A stretch of DNA of 64,000 nucleotides from Planctomycetota bacterium (lineage in GTDB: Bacteria > Planctomycetota > UBA1135 > GCA-002686595). A model generated the notes under the pieces. The model searched no databases. It was not told where the DNA came from and saw nothing but the letters and a program-made list of their open reading frames with translations. Each line of letters begins with the position of its first letter. Within the stretch, counting starts at the first letter, position 1. Below are positions 43,833 to 53,121 of the stretch, in pieces. The position numbers and the translations under genes were made by a program. The stretch lies in the NCBI GenBank assembly GCA_028823345.1, contig JAPKBR010000006.1, forward strand, positions 1 through 64,000, given 5' to 3'.

Positions 43833-44951
43833 ATGGGCTACGAGGTATATCGAATGGAGAAGGATCGCGCGCGTTTCCGGGACATCGTCCGGGGGCGCTT
43901 ACGTGGTGATCTGAAGAAGTACCTTTCCAGCACTGAGCTCCTGGGCCAGCGTGCGGGCCGCACGATCTCTATTCCCGTGCCGCAAATCGAGCTGCCCAGG
44001 CTTCGCTTTGGGAACAACGAGGGCGAAGGAGTGGGGCAGGGCCCTGGGAAAGAGGGCGCTCCCGTGGATGGAGACGACCAAGAGGGCGATGCCGCTGGGG
44101 CCGCCGGTGATGAACCTGGCAATCATGTGCTGGAGATCGACGTGGAGATCGAGGAGCTAGCGGAAATGCTGGCCGCAGAATTGGAGTTGCCCAACATTGA
44201 ACCCCGGGGCACCAAGCAGCTGCTCTCGGAAGGGGGTCGCTACAGTGGCTTGCGTAACCAGGGACCCCGCAGCCTGCGTCATTTCCGCAGAACATTCAAA
44301 AGGGCGCTGACGCGCACCATAGCCGAGGGCAACTGGAACCCAGCCGATCCGCGAGTGGTTCCCATCAAGGATGACGAACGCTTTCGTATGCGTCGGACCG
44401 CGCCCCTTCCTGAGTCGAGCGCTGTCATTTTCCACATGATGGATGTTTCTGGTTCCATGGGCAAAGAGCAGAAGGAGGTCGTACGCATCCAGGCTTTTTG
44501 GATCGACACTTGGCTGCGCAGTCAATACAAGAACATCGAGGTTGTCTACATCGTGCACGATGCAGTGGCCAAGATTGTGAATGACGAGGAGTTTTTCCAC
44601 CTGCGCGAATCGGGTGGCACCAAGATCTCTTCGGCCTACGAGTTGGCCCTCGACTTGATCCAGAACAAGTACCGCCCGGACCAGTGGAACATCTACCCCT
44701 TCCATTATTCCGATGGGGACAATTGGAGCGCCCGAGACACTTCCCACTGCATCTCCCTGCTGCGTGACGAAATCCTGCCCCAGGTTAATCAATTTTGCTA
44801 TGGTCAGGTTCGTAGCGCCTATGGCTCTGGCCAGTTCAAGAAGGACTTGGACAAGGAGCTTGGCAGCAGCGATAAACTAGTCAGTGCGTCAGTAGATGGC
44901 CGTGATGAGATCGCCGATTCGATCCGGATCTTTTTGGGGAGAGGGTGCTGA
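43833..44951 (+). CDS. DUF444 protein (YeaH family), VWA-like
   Basis: This 372-residue protein is the usual middle gene of the prkA-DUF444-spoVR trio. Its N-terminus (DRARFRDIVRGRLRGDLKKY) and the RGTKQLLSEGGRYSGLRNQG segment are typical. The C-terminal VWA-type domain has the metal-ion-dependent adhesion site DVSGSMG at 204-210 and SGGTKISSAYELALDLI. The middle part (about 70-105) is an acidic linker of low complexity. I start at the ATG at 43833. The substrate or partner of the VWA domain is not known; in Escherichia coli yeaH is co-expressed with yeaG under stress. Confidence 0.92.
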   Translation: MGYEVYRMEKDRARFRDIVRGRLRGDLKKYLSSTELLGQRAGRTISIPVPQIELPRLRFGNNEGEGVGQGPGKEGAPVDGDDQEGDAAGAAGDEPGNHVLEIDVEIEELAEMLAAELELPNIEPRGTKQLLSEGGRYSGLRNQGPRSLRHFRRTFKRALTRTIAEGNWNPADPRVVPIKDDERFRMRRTAPLPESSAVIFHMMDVSGSMGKEQKEVVRIQAFWIDTWLRSQYKNIEVVYIVHDAVAKIVNDEEFFHLRESGGTKISSAYELALDLIQNKYRPDQWNIYPFHYSDGDNWSARDTSHCISLLRDEILPQVNQFCYGQVRSAYGSGQFKKDLDKELGSSDKLVSASVDGRDEIADSIRIFLGRGC

Positions 44952-44953
44952 GC

Positions 44954-46369
44954 ATGGTGCGCACACCCAACTTGCCCCCGCGCCTCCGGCGCGAAGCCCA
45001 ACGGGCAGAAGACGCGGCCCGAGCCGCGGGTTTAGACTTTTTCGAAGTGGTTTTCGAATCCGTGGACGCGCGGGATTTGAATGCCATCGCCGCCTATGGC
45101 GGTTTTCCCCGGCGTTATGCCTCATGGCGTTTTGGCATGGACTTCGAACGTCTGCACAAGGGCTATTCCTATGGCCTGTCCAAGATTTATGAATTGGTGA
45201 TTAACAACGATCCCACCATTGCCTATCTCGTGCGATCAAACTCCCTGATGGAGCAGAAGCTTGTCATGGCCCATGTGTTTGGCCATGCGGATTTCTTTAA
45301 GAACAACGCATGGTTTGCGCCCACCGAGCGCCGCATGGTCCAGACCATGGACGCCCACGCGGATCGACTTAAGCGTATCAGTGCCCAGCAGGGGCAAGAC
45401 CAAGTTGAGCGTTTGCTCGACCGGGCCCTGGGCTTGGAAGGTCTAATCGATCCTTACTTACCTCTGCAACAGGCGAGGTCTGGCAAGTCCGTGGACCGGG
45501 TCGGTCGCGCTCGAGCTAGTTTTGAAGCGGTTATGGATGGGCGTCCCGCGCCGTCACCCGTGCCCACACCCATCCCGGGAAGCACTCTGCCCACTTATGA
45601 TTGCTTGGCTTTCCTGATCGAGTTTGCTCCCCTTGAGCCATGGGAGCGTGATGTGTTATGCATCGTTCGGGATGAGGCTTACTATTTCATGCCCCAGCGT
45701 CAGACCAAGATCATGAACGAAGGCTGGGCGTCTTTTTGGCACAGTCGTCTCTTGACCAACGGTCTATTGGAGGGTTCCGAGATCATTGACTTCGCCGATT
45801 GTCACTCGGGTGCTACCGCGAGCCAACCGGGCCAATTAAATCCCTACAAGCTTGGGATCGAGTTGTTCCGCCACGCGGAGCGGTTGGGCCATGACATCTT
45901 TCGTCTGCGGAAAATCCACAATGATTCCTCCTTCATCGACGAGTTGGTGGACGAGGAGTTCGCCCACGAGAATCAGCTCTTCACCTATCACGACAATCCC
46001 AAGGGCGGTGGCCCCCAGATTGCCAGCCGCGATTGGCGGACCGTCAAGCAGGAGCTGATGAACAGTCTCGCCTGGGGCGGCCAGCCGCGCATCCAATTGC
46101 GAGAGGTCGACGCCGAGGGAGCCCTTGTCCTGGTGCACAGGCACGACGGCCGTGATTTGGTCCTGCAGGAGGCCGGGCAGTTGATCAGTCAGTTAGCCCA
46201 CCTCTGGGGCGCCCCGGTACACCTGTTGAGTCTCGATGGGGGCCAAGGCAAGCGCGTCACCGCCGGAAAGGCCGGGGTTTCGGTGGCGGATTGTGAGGAG
46301 GCCATTGAGTCCTGTGGGGGGGCCACGTCCCCTAAGCAAAGGCCCGAGCAAAAAAGACGTACGGCCTAG
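44954..46369 (+). CDS. SpoVR family protein (YcgB family)
   Basis: This 471-residue protein starts at the ATG at 44954, with GGAGAGG about nine bases upstream; a GTG at 44945 is also in frame. Family strings include YGGFPRRYASWRFGMDFERL, YELVINNDPTIAYLVRSNS, KIMNEGWASFWHSRLLTNG and INDELVDEEF-like FIDELVDEEFAHENQLF. SpoVR is needed for spore cortex formation in Bacillus, while in Gram-negatives it travels with PrkA and DUF444 as a stress module. Its biochemical function is unknown. The GEIN-like glycine-rich stretch near SGATASQPGQLNPYKLG is conserved in the family. Confidence 0.94.
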   Translation: MVRTPNLPPRLRREAQRAEDAARAAGLDFFEVVFESVDARDLNAIAAYGGFPRRYASWRFGMDFERLHKGYSYGLSKIYELVINNDPTIAYLVRSNSLMEQKLVMAHVFGHADFFKNNAWFAPTERRMVQTMDAHADRLKRISAQQGQDQVERLLDRALGLEGLIDPYLPLQQARSGKSVDRVGRARASFEAVMDGRPAPSPVPTPIPGSTLPTYDCLAFLIEFAPLEPWERDVLCIVRDEAYYFMPQRQTKIMNEGWASFWHSRLLTNGLLEGSEIIDFADCHSGATASQPGQLNPYKLGIELFRHAERLGHDIFRLRKIHNDSSFIDELVDEEFAHENQLFTYHDNPKGGGPQIASRDWRTVKQELMNSLAWGGQPRIQLREVDAEGALVLVHRHDGRDLVLQEAGQLISQLAHLWGAPVHLLSLDGGQGKRVTAGKAGVSVADCEEAIESCGGATSPKQRPEQKRRTA

Positions 46370-46418
46370 GGGGAGAAAGGCTTGCACCCGCAGGCTCGGG
46401 GGGCGAGGATTCTTTCCG

Positions 46419-47348
46419 ATGGCCATTCAGCATGAACTCTCCTGGTCGGCGTCCCGCGCCGGCACCTTTCAGTCTTGCCCTCGCAAGTACTACCTAGATT
46501 ACTACGGGTCTTGGCTCGGCTGGCAGCAAGGGGGGGATCCCGCTCGCCGTCAAGCCTGGGTGCTCAAGAAGATGACTCGCATGCCCATGTTGGCTGGGCA
46601 GATTGTGCACGAGGCCATTGAGGAATGGTTCATCGCCAAGCGCGAGGGTCGCGCGCAACCCTCGCGACCAGAATTCATCGATGGGGCGGTGCAGCGTTTG
46701 CGCGACGATTACCAGGTTTCCAAGCAGGGCAAGTGGCGCCGCCGCCCGGCCAAAATGTGCCACCTCGCGGAACACCACTACCAAGAGGAACGCATCGACG
46801 AAGCGAGCGGTGCGGCGGGTACCTATGGCGCCCAGTACAAGGAGCGCATTATTGCCTCCCTTGAGGCCTTTTTGGACATGCCTGAATTGGCTCCCGCTCG
46901 GGAAGCGGATCCGTCCACCTGGTTGGCCTGCGAGGACATGACGACCTTTGACTTCCAAGGAACTCGGGTCTTCGCCATTCCTGACTTTGCCTACCGTGCC
47001 GAAGATGGCAGCGTGCACATTTGGGACTGGAAGACGGGCACCCCCCGTGCAGCGGATGAATTTCAACTGCAAGTCTATGCGGGTTACGCCCGGGAAAAAT
47101 GGAACGCGGACCCCGAACGAGTCGTGGGTTTTGACGCCTACCTACCAACCCGCGAGATTGTGCGCGTGGAGCCCGGTGCCGCGGGAATGGATGCGGCCCT
47201 TGGACGCATCGCAGAGTCAATTAAAGAGATGACCGCGGTGCACTTCAATGCGGACCGCGAGGACGGAGACCCGGACAAGTTCCCAATGATCGAGCAGGGC
47301 TCCGAGTGCAGCAGCTGCAATTACCGTGAACTCTGCGACCGTACCTAG
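46419..47348 (+). CDS. PD-(D/E)XK nuclease family protein with Fe-S-type Cys set
   Basis: This 309-residue protein starts at the ATG at 46419. SWSASRAGTFQSCPRKYYLDY at the N-terminus, IPDFAYR, IWDWKTG (D203, K205) and QLQVYAGYAR form the RecB/Cas4-type nuclease core. Four Cys (C20 in FQSC, C297, C300 and C306 in CSSCNYRELC) are spaced as in Cas4, AddB and Dna2 nucleases, where they bind a 4Fe-4S cluster. No helicase domain is attached. It follows spoVR by 49 bases. No CRISPR array or cas gene is present, so it is more likely a DNA-repair or stress nuclease. Confidence 0.85.
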   Translation: MAIQHELSWSASRAGTFQSCPRKYYLDYYGSWLGWQQGGDPARRQAWVLKKMTRMPMLAGQIVHEAIEEWFIAKREGRAQPSRPEFIDGAVQRLRDDYQVSKQGKWRRRPAKMCHLAEHHYQEERIDEASGAAGTYGAQYKERIIASLEAFLDMPELAPAREADPSTWLACEDMTTFDFQGTRVFAIPDFAYRAEDGSVHIWDWKTGTPRAADEFQLQVYAGYAREKWNADPERVVGFDAYLPTREIVRVEPGAAGMDAALGRIAESIKEMTAVHFNADREDGDPDKFPMIEQGSECSSCNYRELCDRT

Positions 47349-48300
47349 ACTGTTTCCTGTGGTGAACCAACCCCGCCTCTCTGTGCTCTTGCCCACCCTG
47401 AACGGGGAGGAGGATTTACAACGCCTCCTACCGGCTTTGGCCCAGCAGGAGATTGAGGGACTTGTGGAGTGGCTGGCGGTGGACTCTTCTTCGCGGGATG
47501 GCACCAAAGACCTCTTGGAGGCCGCGGGCTTTCAGGTGCAGGTCATTCCACGGGAAGAATTCTCCCACGGGCCCACTCGAAATCTTCTGGCCAGCAGAGC
47601 GCGCGGGGAATTCCTGCTCTTCTTGACCCAAGATGCCCTGCCTATGGGACGCGACTGCATCGAGCAATTGCTCAAGCCCTTGCAGAATCCCAGTGTGGCT
47701 GCGGTCGGCGCGCGCCTCGTGCCCCACCCCAGCGACGATCCACTCACCGCGCGCACGGTGCTTGCTTCTCCCGAGTCATCGGGGTTGGCGGATGTGAGGG
47801 AACTTTTGCCGGGCCAAGCCATGGGGGACCTCAAGCCAAAAGATGCGATTCAGCTGGCCCGTTTTCACAATGTGGCCTGCGCCTACCGCGCCAGCGTTTT
47901 GGCTCGCTGGCCCTTTCCAGAGGAGGCGTTTGGAGAAGACGTGGCCTGGGCCGCCCTTGTTCTCGACGCCGGCCAAAGCCTGGCCCACGCAGCCTTGGCC
48001 GAGGTGCGCCATGCACACCGTTACTCCCTGCTCGCAGCCATCGAGCGCTATCGGCTGGACGCGGCATTTTTGCGCCGCAACTTCGGCCTCCGGGTACGCC
48101 CCGGGCCCATCAGCATGTTGCGAGGTTGGGGCCATGAGGTGCGCGGGGATTGGGTCTACATGCGTGGGCAGGGTGGAATTGAATGGGGATCCATGCTGCG
48201 TTCTCCGTTTCTGCGCGGTGCCATGATACTGGGCCAGTTTTTGGGGACCCGGGGCTGGAACCTCCCTGTGGGAGGGGCTTCCACCCGGCGTTATTCCTGA
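47326..48300 (+). CDS. Glycosyltransferase family 2
   Basis: This 324-residue protein has a GT-A fold: SVLLPTLNGEEDLQRLL, AVDSSSRDGTKDLLE, GEFLLFLTQDALPMG and EAFGEDVAWAALVLDAG. The start may be the GTG at 47326, which overlaps the nuclease gene by 23 bases, or GTGs at 47359/47362 closer to the conserved strand. It ends GGASTRRYS. The N-terminal half of the next gene is clearly related (both have the FLTQDA segment and a STRRY box), so the two probably arose by duplication. Donor and acceptor sugars are unknown; the C-terminal region suggests a surface polysaccharide enzyme. Confidence 0.9.
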   Translation: MNSATVPRLFPVVNQPRLSVLLPTLNGEEDLQRLLPALAQQEIEGLVEWLAVDSSSRDGTKDLLEAAGFQVQVIPREEFSHGPTRNLLASRARGEFLLFLTQDALPMGRDCIEQLLKPLQNPSVAAVGARLVPHPSDDPLTARTVLASPESSGLADVRELLPGQAMGDLKPKDAIQLARFHNVACAYRASVLARWPFPEEAFGEDVAWAALVLDAGQSLAHAALAEVRHAHRYSLLAAIERYRLDAAFLRRNFGLRVRPGPISMLRGWGHEVRGDWVYMRGQGGIEWGSMLRSPFLRGAMILGQFLGTRGWNLPVGGASTRRYS

Positions 48301-48377
48301 GGCTAGATGGCTACACGGCCGTTGGTCCGGCAGGTTCTGCTCGTTAGGCTAGGCACACCGATTCAGCGGCCCACCCC

Positions 48378-51116
48378 ATGAGCGACCCCAAGATATCTAG
48401 CATCTCTGTGCTGATGCCCACCTGGCAGGGTATGCAGTTCTTGGAGCGCGTGCTCGATGCTCTCAATGGGCAGGAGTGCGATTTGCCCTGGGACTTCTGG
48501 GTCACGGATTCGGGCTCAACCGATGGGACCTACGAGCTGCTCCAAGACTATGCGGGCCGTTTCAGGGTGCCTATGAGTTGTGATCGGATTCACAACACGG
48601 AATTCGATCATGGGGATACGCGCAATCGATTGGCGGCGCGCAGTGGGGGGGACCTCTTGGTGTTCTTGACCCAGGATGCAATCCCTGTCGGAAACCGTTG
48701 GCTCCAGGATTTGGCCGATGAATTTGCGGATTCAGAAGTTGCCGGTGCCTATTGCCGCAACATGCCGCGGCCCGATGCAAGGCTCTCAACCCTTGTGCTT
48801 TCCCGGGACGATCCTGGTTGGAGCGAGGGCCGTCAAGAGGTGCAGCTCCCTCCGGCGAGTGAGTATGCGGCCATGAGTCCTGACGAAAAACGTGGGCTTT
48901 ACACCTTTCAGGATGTGGCATCCGCCGTGCGCCGATCAATTTGGGAGCGCCACCCCTTGCCGCGCACCTCCTTTGGCGAGGATGTGCTGCAGGCGCGGGC
49001 GATGCTGGAAGGGGGCTACAAAATCATCTACAGCGATGAGGCGCGAGTGGAGCACAGCCACGACTACGACCTGCGGGAAACCCATGCCCGTGGTGCGGTG
49101 GATGGGCGCTTCAACCAGGAGTGGCTGGGGCGCACCTGTATGGCGCGGGCCTCGGATGTGCCCGTGTTGCTTTCGCGATTGGCACCTGGGGACCAGGCGT
49201 TCATTCAGACCCTCGGGCTGCCTGCGTCAGAATCCAAAAGTCTTGAGGCCGAAGTACATGACCTGCGTCGGGCTGCGTTTGAGGGCCTACACTTGGGCGG
49301 GCAAAGCACTCGCCGCTATCCCCCGAGTCGCATGCGCTCCGAGGGTGCCCTTAAGGTGCTCTATGTGGTTCACGGTTTTCCCCCGGACACCTGGGCAGGC
49401 ACCGAGGTTTTCACCCTAGGTCTCGCCCGGGGCATGCAGGCCTTAGGGCATCAGGTGGCGATCTTTGCTCGAGTGCCTGCTGGGCCCGATGGCCCCGCTG
49501 ATTTTGAGGTGGAAGAAGGCAGCTTCGAGGAGCTTCGGGTTTGGCGCATGACCCATCGCTTGGACCACCCTAATTTGCGGGCGAGCTACGAGCAGCCTGG
49601 GGCTGAAGCGGCATTCACCAAGGTCTTGGCTCGGGAAAAACCTGATGTGGTGCACTTTCAGCATCTGATCCACAGCAGCACATCCTTGGTGCGCGTGGCC
49701 AAGGAGGCGGGCTGCGGAACCGTGGTGCACTGCCACGATTACTGGGGCCTCTGCGCCCGAGTGCAGTTGATTCGACCGGATGGTGTGGTCTGCGCCCACA
49801 ACATGGGTGCGGGCTGCTTTGCCTGTGTGAAAGAGCGTTCACTGGCTTCGATTCCGGCCCTCGCCAACCTGGGCGATGGAGTCGTGGCCGGGCTTGAAGA
49901 GTTGGCTCGCCGGGCTTCTCAGATGGAGATGCTGTCCGAGAAGCAGAGGACCCAAGCGCAGGAGTTTTTGGATCTTAGCGACCGTCAAGACGTGGTGCTT
50001 GGGGCTTACGCGAACTGCGACTTACAAGTCAGCCCCAGTCGCTTCTTGCGCGAGCGTTACCTTGAGAGCGGTGCCTTTGATGCCCACCGTTTCCTGTTCA
50101 GCGAGAACGGCTTGAATCTCGAACACCTTTACTCTCAGGACAAGAGTCCCCGCCTCGAAGGAGTCTTGCGGGTTGGGTTCGTGGGCAGTTTGGTTTGGTA
50201 CAAGGGCTGCGATGTCTTGATTGATGCCATGGGCTTGTTGGCGGAGCGGAATGTGGAACTCTTCATCCATGGGAGTTTTGACCCGCAGGGGGACGACTAC
50301 CACCGAGAGCTGCAGCAACGTGCCGCCGGCACGCGCACTCAGTTCATGGGTCGCTTTGACAACGCGCGCCTGAGCGAAGTGCAGGCGGATCTCGATGTGC
50401 TCGTGATCCCCAGCGTCTGGTATGAAAACGCGCCGGTGACCATCGCCGAGGCATTTGCCTGTGGCACTCCTGTTGTCGCCTCTGGATTTGGAGGCATGGC
50501 GGAGTTCGTGCGCGATGGGGTAGACGGTCTGCATTTCGTGCCCGCCGATGCGGGGGACTTGGCTCGGGTGCTCGGACGCCTGATGGATGAGCCGGATCTC
50601 TTGGACGATCTTTCCCAAGACTTCCCCAGCCCCAAGAGCGTGAGCCAGGATGCCCTTGACTGGGAGTTCCGCTATCGAGGCTTGGCCAGCGTCGAGCGCA
50701 GCGCCCATGACCAGCGCCTGCTCGCGGAACTTTCCCCGCGTAAGCCCCAAAAATCCACCGGGGAGACCTTGGAGCAGGGGGCGGATATGCTCCTCATGCG
50801 GCCCGGGGCGGTCCTTGAATTTTCCATCGAAGGGCTTCCTAAAGGCCCCGCATGCCTAAAGGTGGTGCAATTTTCCCTGTCTGCCGAGCCTGAAGTGCGT
50901 TTGGCGGGGCGCGTGGAAATCGATGGGGTGGAATCCTTGATCCTGCCGCCGGTTCAGGCCGAAAGGGCAGATAGGACCGTCGTTCAGCAAGTTGATCTTG
51001 AGGTGCCTCCGGGGGCCTCTACCCTTAGAGTGGTCGCCGGCCAAGAATCCGGCGGCGATGGGCACCTGCGACTGCTGCGTCTCAGTCTGTACGCCAGGCC
51101 CCAGCAAGAGTCATGA
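48378..51116 (+). CDS. Fused glycosyltransferase, GT2-GT4 with C-terminal beta domain
   Basis: This 912-residue protein joins three parts. Residues about 1-320 are a GT2 domain (SVLMPTWQG, VTDSGSTDGT, VFLTQDAIPVG, SFGEDVLQA). Residues about 325-750 are a GT4 domain with GFPPDTWAGTEVFTLGLARG, HCHDYWGLC, VGFVGSLVWYKGCDVLIDA and NAPVTIAEAFACGTPVVAS. Residues about 790-912 are beta-rich and may bind sugar or lipid. Two catalytic centres on one chain imply sequential addition of two sugars to the same acceptor. It lies between the GT2 gene and another GT2 gene. Confidence 0.92.
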   Translation: MSDPKISSISVLMPTWQGMQFLERVLDALNGQECDLPWDFWVTDSGSTDGTYELLQDYAGRFRVPMSCDRIHNTEFDHGDTRNRLAARSGGDLLVFLTQDAIPVGNRWLQDLADEFADSEVAGAYCRNMPRPDARLSTLVLSRDDPGWSEGRQEVQLPPASEYAAMSPDEKRGLYTFQDVASAVRRSIWERHPLPRTSFGEDVLQARAMLEGGYKIIYSDEARVEHSHDYDLRETHARGAVDGRFNQEWLGRTCMARASDVPVLLSRLAPGDQAFIQTLGLPASESKSLEAEVHDLRRAAFEGLHLGGQSTRRYPPSRMRSEGALKVLYVVHGFPPDTWAGTEVFTLGLARGMQALGHQVAIFARVPAGPDGPADFEVEEGSFEELRVWRMTHRLDHPNLRASYEQPGAEAAFTKVLAREKPDVVHFQHLIHSSTSLVRVAKEAGCGTVVHCHDYWGLCARVQLIRPDGVVCAHNMGAGCFACVKERSLASIPALANLGDGVVAGLEELARRASQMEMLSEKQRTQAQEFLDLSDRQDVVLGAYANCDLQVSPSRFLRERYLESGAFDAHRFLFSENGLNLEHLYSQDKSPRLEGVLRVGFVGSLVWYKGCDVLIDAMGLLAERNVELFIHGSFDPQGDDYHRELQQRAAGTRTQFMGRFDNARLSEVQADLDVLVIPSVWYENAPVTIAEAFACGTPVVASGFGGMAEFVRDGVDGLHFVPADAGDLARVLGRLMDEPDLLDDLSQDFPSPKSVSQDALDWEFRYRGLASVERSAHDQRLLAELSPRKPQKSTGETLEQGADMLLMRPGAVLEFSIEGLPKGPACLKVVQFSLSAEPEVRLAGRVEIDGVESLILPPVQAERADRTVVQQVDLEVPPGASTLRVVAGQESGGDGHLRLLRLSLYARPQQES

Positions 51117-52435
51117 GCAAGAAACAAGGCAAGCGGCCCAAGGCCAAGCCCTCCACAGATTCCAACCATGGAGCGAAGAGGGGAGCAGGGGGTGCGTCAC
51201 GTTCCGCCGCGGCTGACCCCTTGGATGCGCCGCGGGCCGAGCCCTTGGCCGACAGTGATTTACCCCGTTGTTCCATTGTCGTGCTCAACTGGAACGGCAA
51301 ACACCACTTGGATGGCTGCTTCAATTCCCTTGACGAGTTGGACTATCCCAAGGATCTGCGTGAGGTGATCCTGGTGGACAATGGCTCCAAGGATGGTAGC
51401 CAGGCATATGTGGCCAAAAAACACAGCTGGGTTCGTTGTATTGAGAACGAGCGGAATCTCGGTTTCAGCGCAGGTTGCAACCAGGGCATGCGCAATGCAG
51501 ACCGGCCCGAGGTGGTCGTGTTCTTGAACAATGATCTACGCGTCGAGCCCGGTTTCCTACGGGCACTTGTGGCGCCTGTGGTACAAGGGCATTGCGCCGC
51601 CAGCACGGGCAAGATGTTGCACTGGGACGGTTCCTCCATCGATTCCGCAGGTGGCGGTGCCAACTTTCACGGCATCGGAATTCAGCGGGGCTACCGTGAG
51701 AGCGACAGCCCGACATTCAACACCCCGCGCAAGACCCTATTTGCCTGCGGCGGAGCCATGGCTATGGACGCCAAGATTTTCGATGAGGTTGGGGGCTTTG
51801 ATGAGGACTTCTTCGCCTACTACGAGGACGTGGATCTCGGCTGGCGTACTTGGCTCATGGGACATGAGGTGCACTACACCCCTGAAGCTGTCTGCTATCA
51901 CCATCACTCGTCGACAAGCGCCCGAGTCCCGGTGGAGCGCCTGCGCAAGCTGCAGATCCGTAACCCCTTGCTTGCCTGTTTTAAGAACTACGACGACGAA
52001 AACCTGCGCCGGGTCTTGCCCGCCATGTTGGCCCTTGCCAGTCGGCGGGCGTTCATACATTTAGGCCCAGTGGACCGCGGCGAGTACCGCATCGAAGACC
52101 TCGAAGACCTTGCTGGCCGTGGTTGGTTTAGTCAATTGAAGACGCGCTGGCGCAACAAGCGTAACCGACAGACCCTAGAGCGCGTGGGCGTAGCCGATTT
52201 GATGGCCATCGACGACTTCACTGGGGGCTGGGATCACTGGATGGCCCGGCGGAAATCCGTTCAGGACCGCCGCCAGAGGCCCGACTCTGAAATTTTACCC
52301 CTGTTTCAAAAACCACTTTGGTGCATCGAAGGAGATCCGGCATACAGGGCTTTGCACGAGGGTTTGGTCGATTTCCTCGGATTGGATGACATGTTCAGTG
52401 GTCTTGAGTCGATGAGGGATGATCCTCTCAAATGA
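51113..52435 (+). CDS. Glycosyltransferase family 2, rhamnosyltransferase-like
   Basis: This 440-residue protein has an approximately 50-residue basic, Ala/Gly/Pro-rich N-terminal extension before the GT2 core SIVVLNWNGKHHLDGC, LVDNGSKDGSQAY, VVVFLNNDLRVEPGF, and the acceptor-site segment FFAYYEDVDLGWRTWLMG. The ending of the core resembles rhamnosyl- and dTDP-sugar-type GT2 enzymes. It overlaps the preceding fused transferase and the following DPM1-like gene by four bases each (ATGA), so the last three genes form one translational unit. Confidence 0.92.
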   Translation: MSKKQGKRPKAKPSTDSNHGAKRGAGGASRSAAADPLDAPRAEPLADSDLPRCSIVVLNWNGKHHLDGCFNSLDELDYPKDLREVILVDNGSKDGSQAYVAKKHSWVRCIENERNLGFSAGCNQGMRNADRPEVVVFLNNDLRVEPGFLRALVAPVVQGHCAASTGKMLHWDGSSIDSAGGGANFHGIGIQRGYRESDSPTFNTPRKTLFACGGAMAMDAKIFDEVGGFDEDFFAYYEDVDLGWRTWLMGHEVHYTPEAVCYHHHSSTSARVPVERLRKLQIRNPLLACFKNYDDENLRRVLPAMLALASRRAFIHLGPVDRGEYRIEDLEDLAGRGWFSQLKTRWRNKRNRQTLERVGVADLMAIDDFTGGWDHWMARRKSVQDRRQRPDSEILPLFQKPLWCIEGDPAYRALHEGLVDFLGLDDMFSGLESMRDDPLK

Positions 52436-53121
52436 AGCTTTCAATCGTCATTCCGATCTACAACGAACAGGCCACGCTCGAACAGATACTCGAGCGCGTG
52501 CTGGCCACGCCTTTTGATAAGGAAGTTCTGCTGGTGGACGATGGATCTGGGGACGCAAGCCGCGAGATCATGGCTCGCTATGAGGACCAGTATCCGGAAG
52601 TGCGTTGCTTCTATCATCGTCAGAACAAGGGCAAGGGCGCGGCCCTAGCCACGGGATTTCAAGAAATCCAAGGGGACCTGGTCGTGATTCAGGATGCGGA
52701 CCTAGAGTACAACCCCGAAGACTACGGGATTTTGATCGAGCCGATTGCGAGTGGTCGTGCGGACGTGGTTTATGGCTCACGCTTTCTTGGGCGTAGCGAG
52801 CGTGTCCACTTCCGCCTGCATACTTTTGCCAATCGGGTCATCACCCACTGGAGCAATTTGTTCACCGGCTATTCCTTGACCGATGTGGAGACCTGTTACA
52901 AGGTGTTTCCCGTGCCCTTGGCCAGGTCGCTTAAACTTACATCCCACGGCTTTACCGTCGAACCCGAGATGACCGCTGCCTTTTCACGCCGGAAGCTGCG
53001 TATCGAAGAAGTCCCGATTCGTTACGAAAATCGTAGTTACGAGGACGGCAAAAAGGTTGGCTGGAAGGATGGCTTTGAAGCGATCTGGGCCATCGTGCGC
53101 TACCGTTTCGTGCGGGACTAA
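52432..53121 (+). CDS. Polyprenyl-phosphate glycosyltransferase, DPM1-like GT2
   Basis: This 229-residue soluble GT2 resembles the dolichol-phosphate mannosyltransferase/GtrB group: SIVIPIYNEQATLEQILERV, LLVDDGSGDASREI, IQDADLEYNPEDY (DXD) and YGSRFLGRSER. It probably charges a polyprenyl phosphate with a hexose on the cytoplasmic face, to be used by a GT-C enzyme or flippase such as the membrane protein at 1309. It is the last gene of the glycosyltransferase series. Its stop overlaps the convergent metallo-hydrolase gene by four bases. Confidence 0.93.
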   Translation: MKLSIVIPIYNEQATLEQILERVLATPFDKEVLLVDDGSGDASREIMARYEDQYPEVRCFYHRQNKGKGAALATGFQEIQGDLVVIQDADLEYNPEDYGILIEPIASGRADVVYGSRFLGRSERVHFRLHTFANRVITHWSNLFTGYSLTDVETCYKVFPVPLARSLKLTSHGFTVEPEMTAAFSRRKLRIEEVPIRYENRSYEDGKKVGWKDGFEAIWAIVRYRFVRD

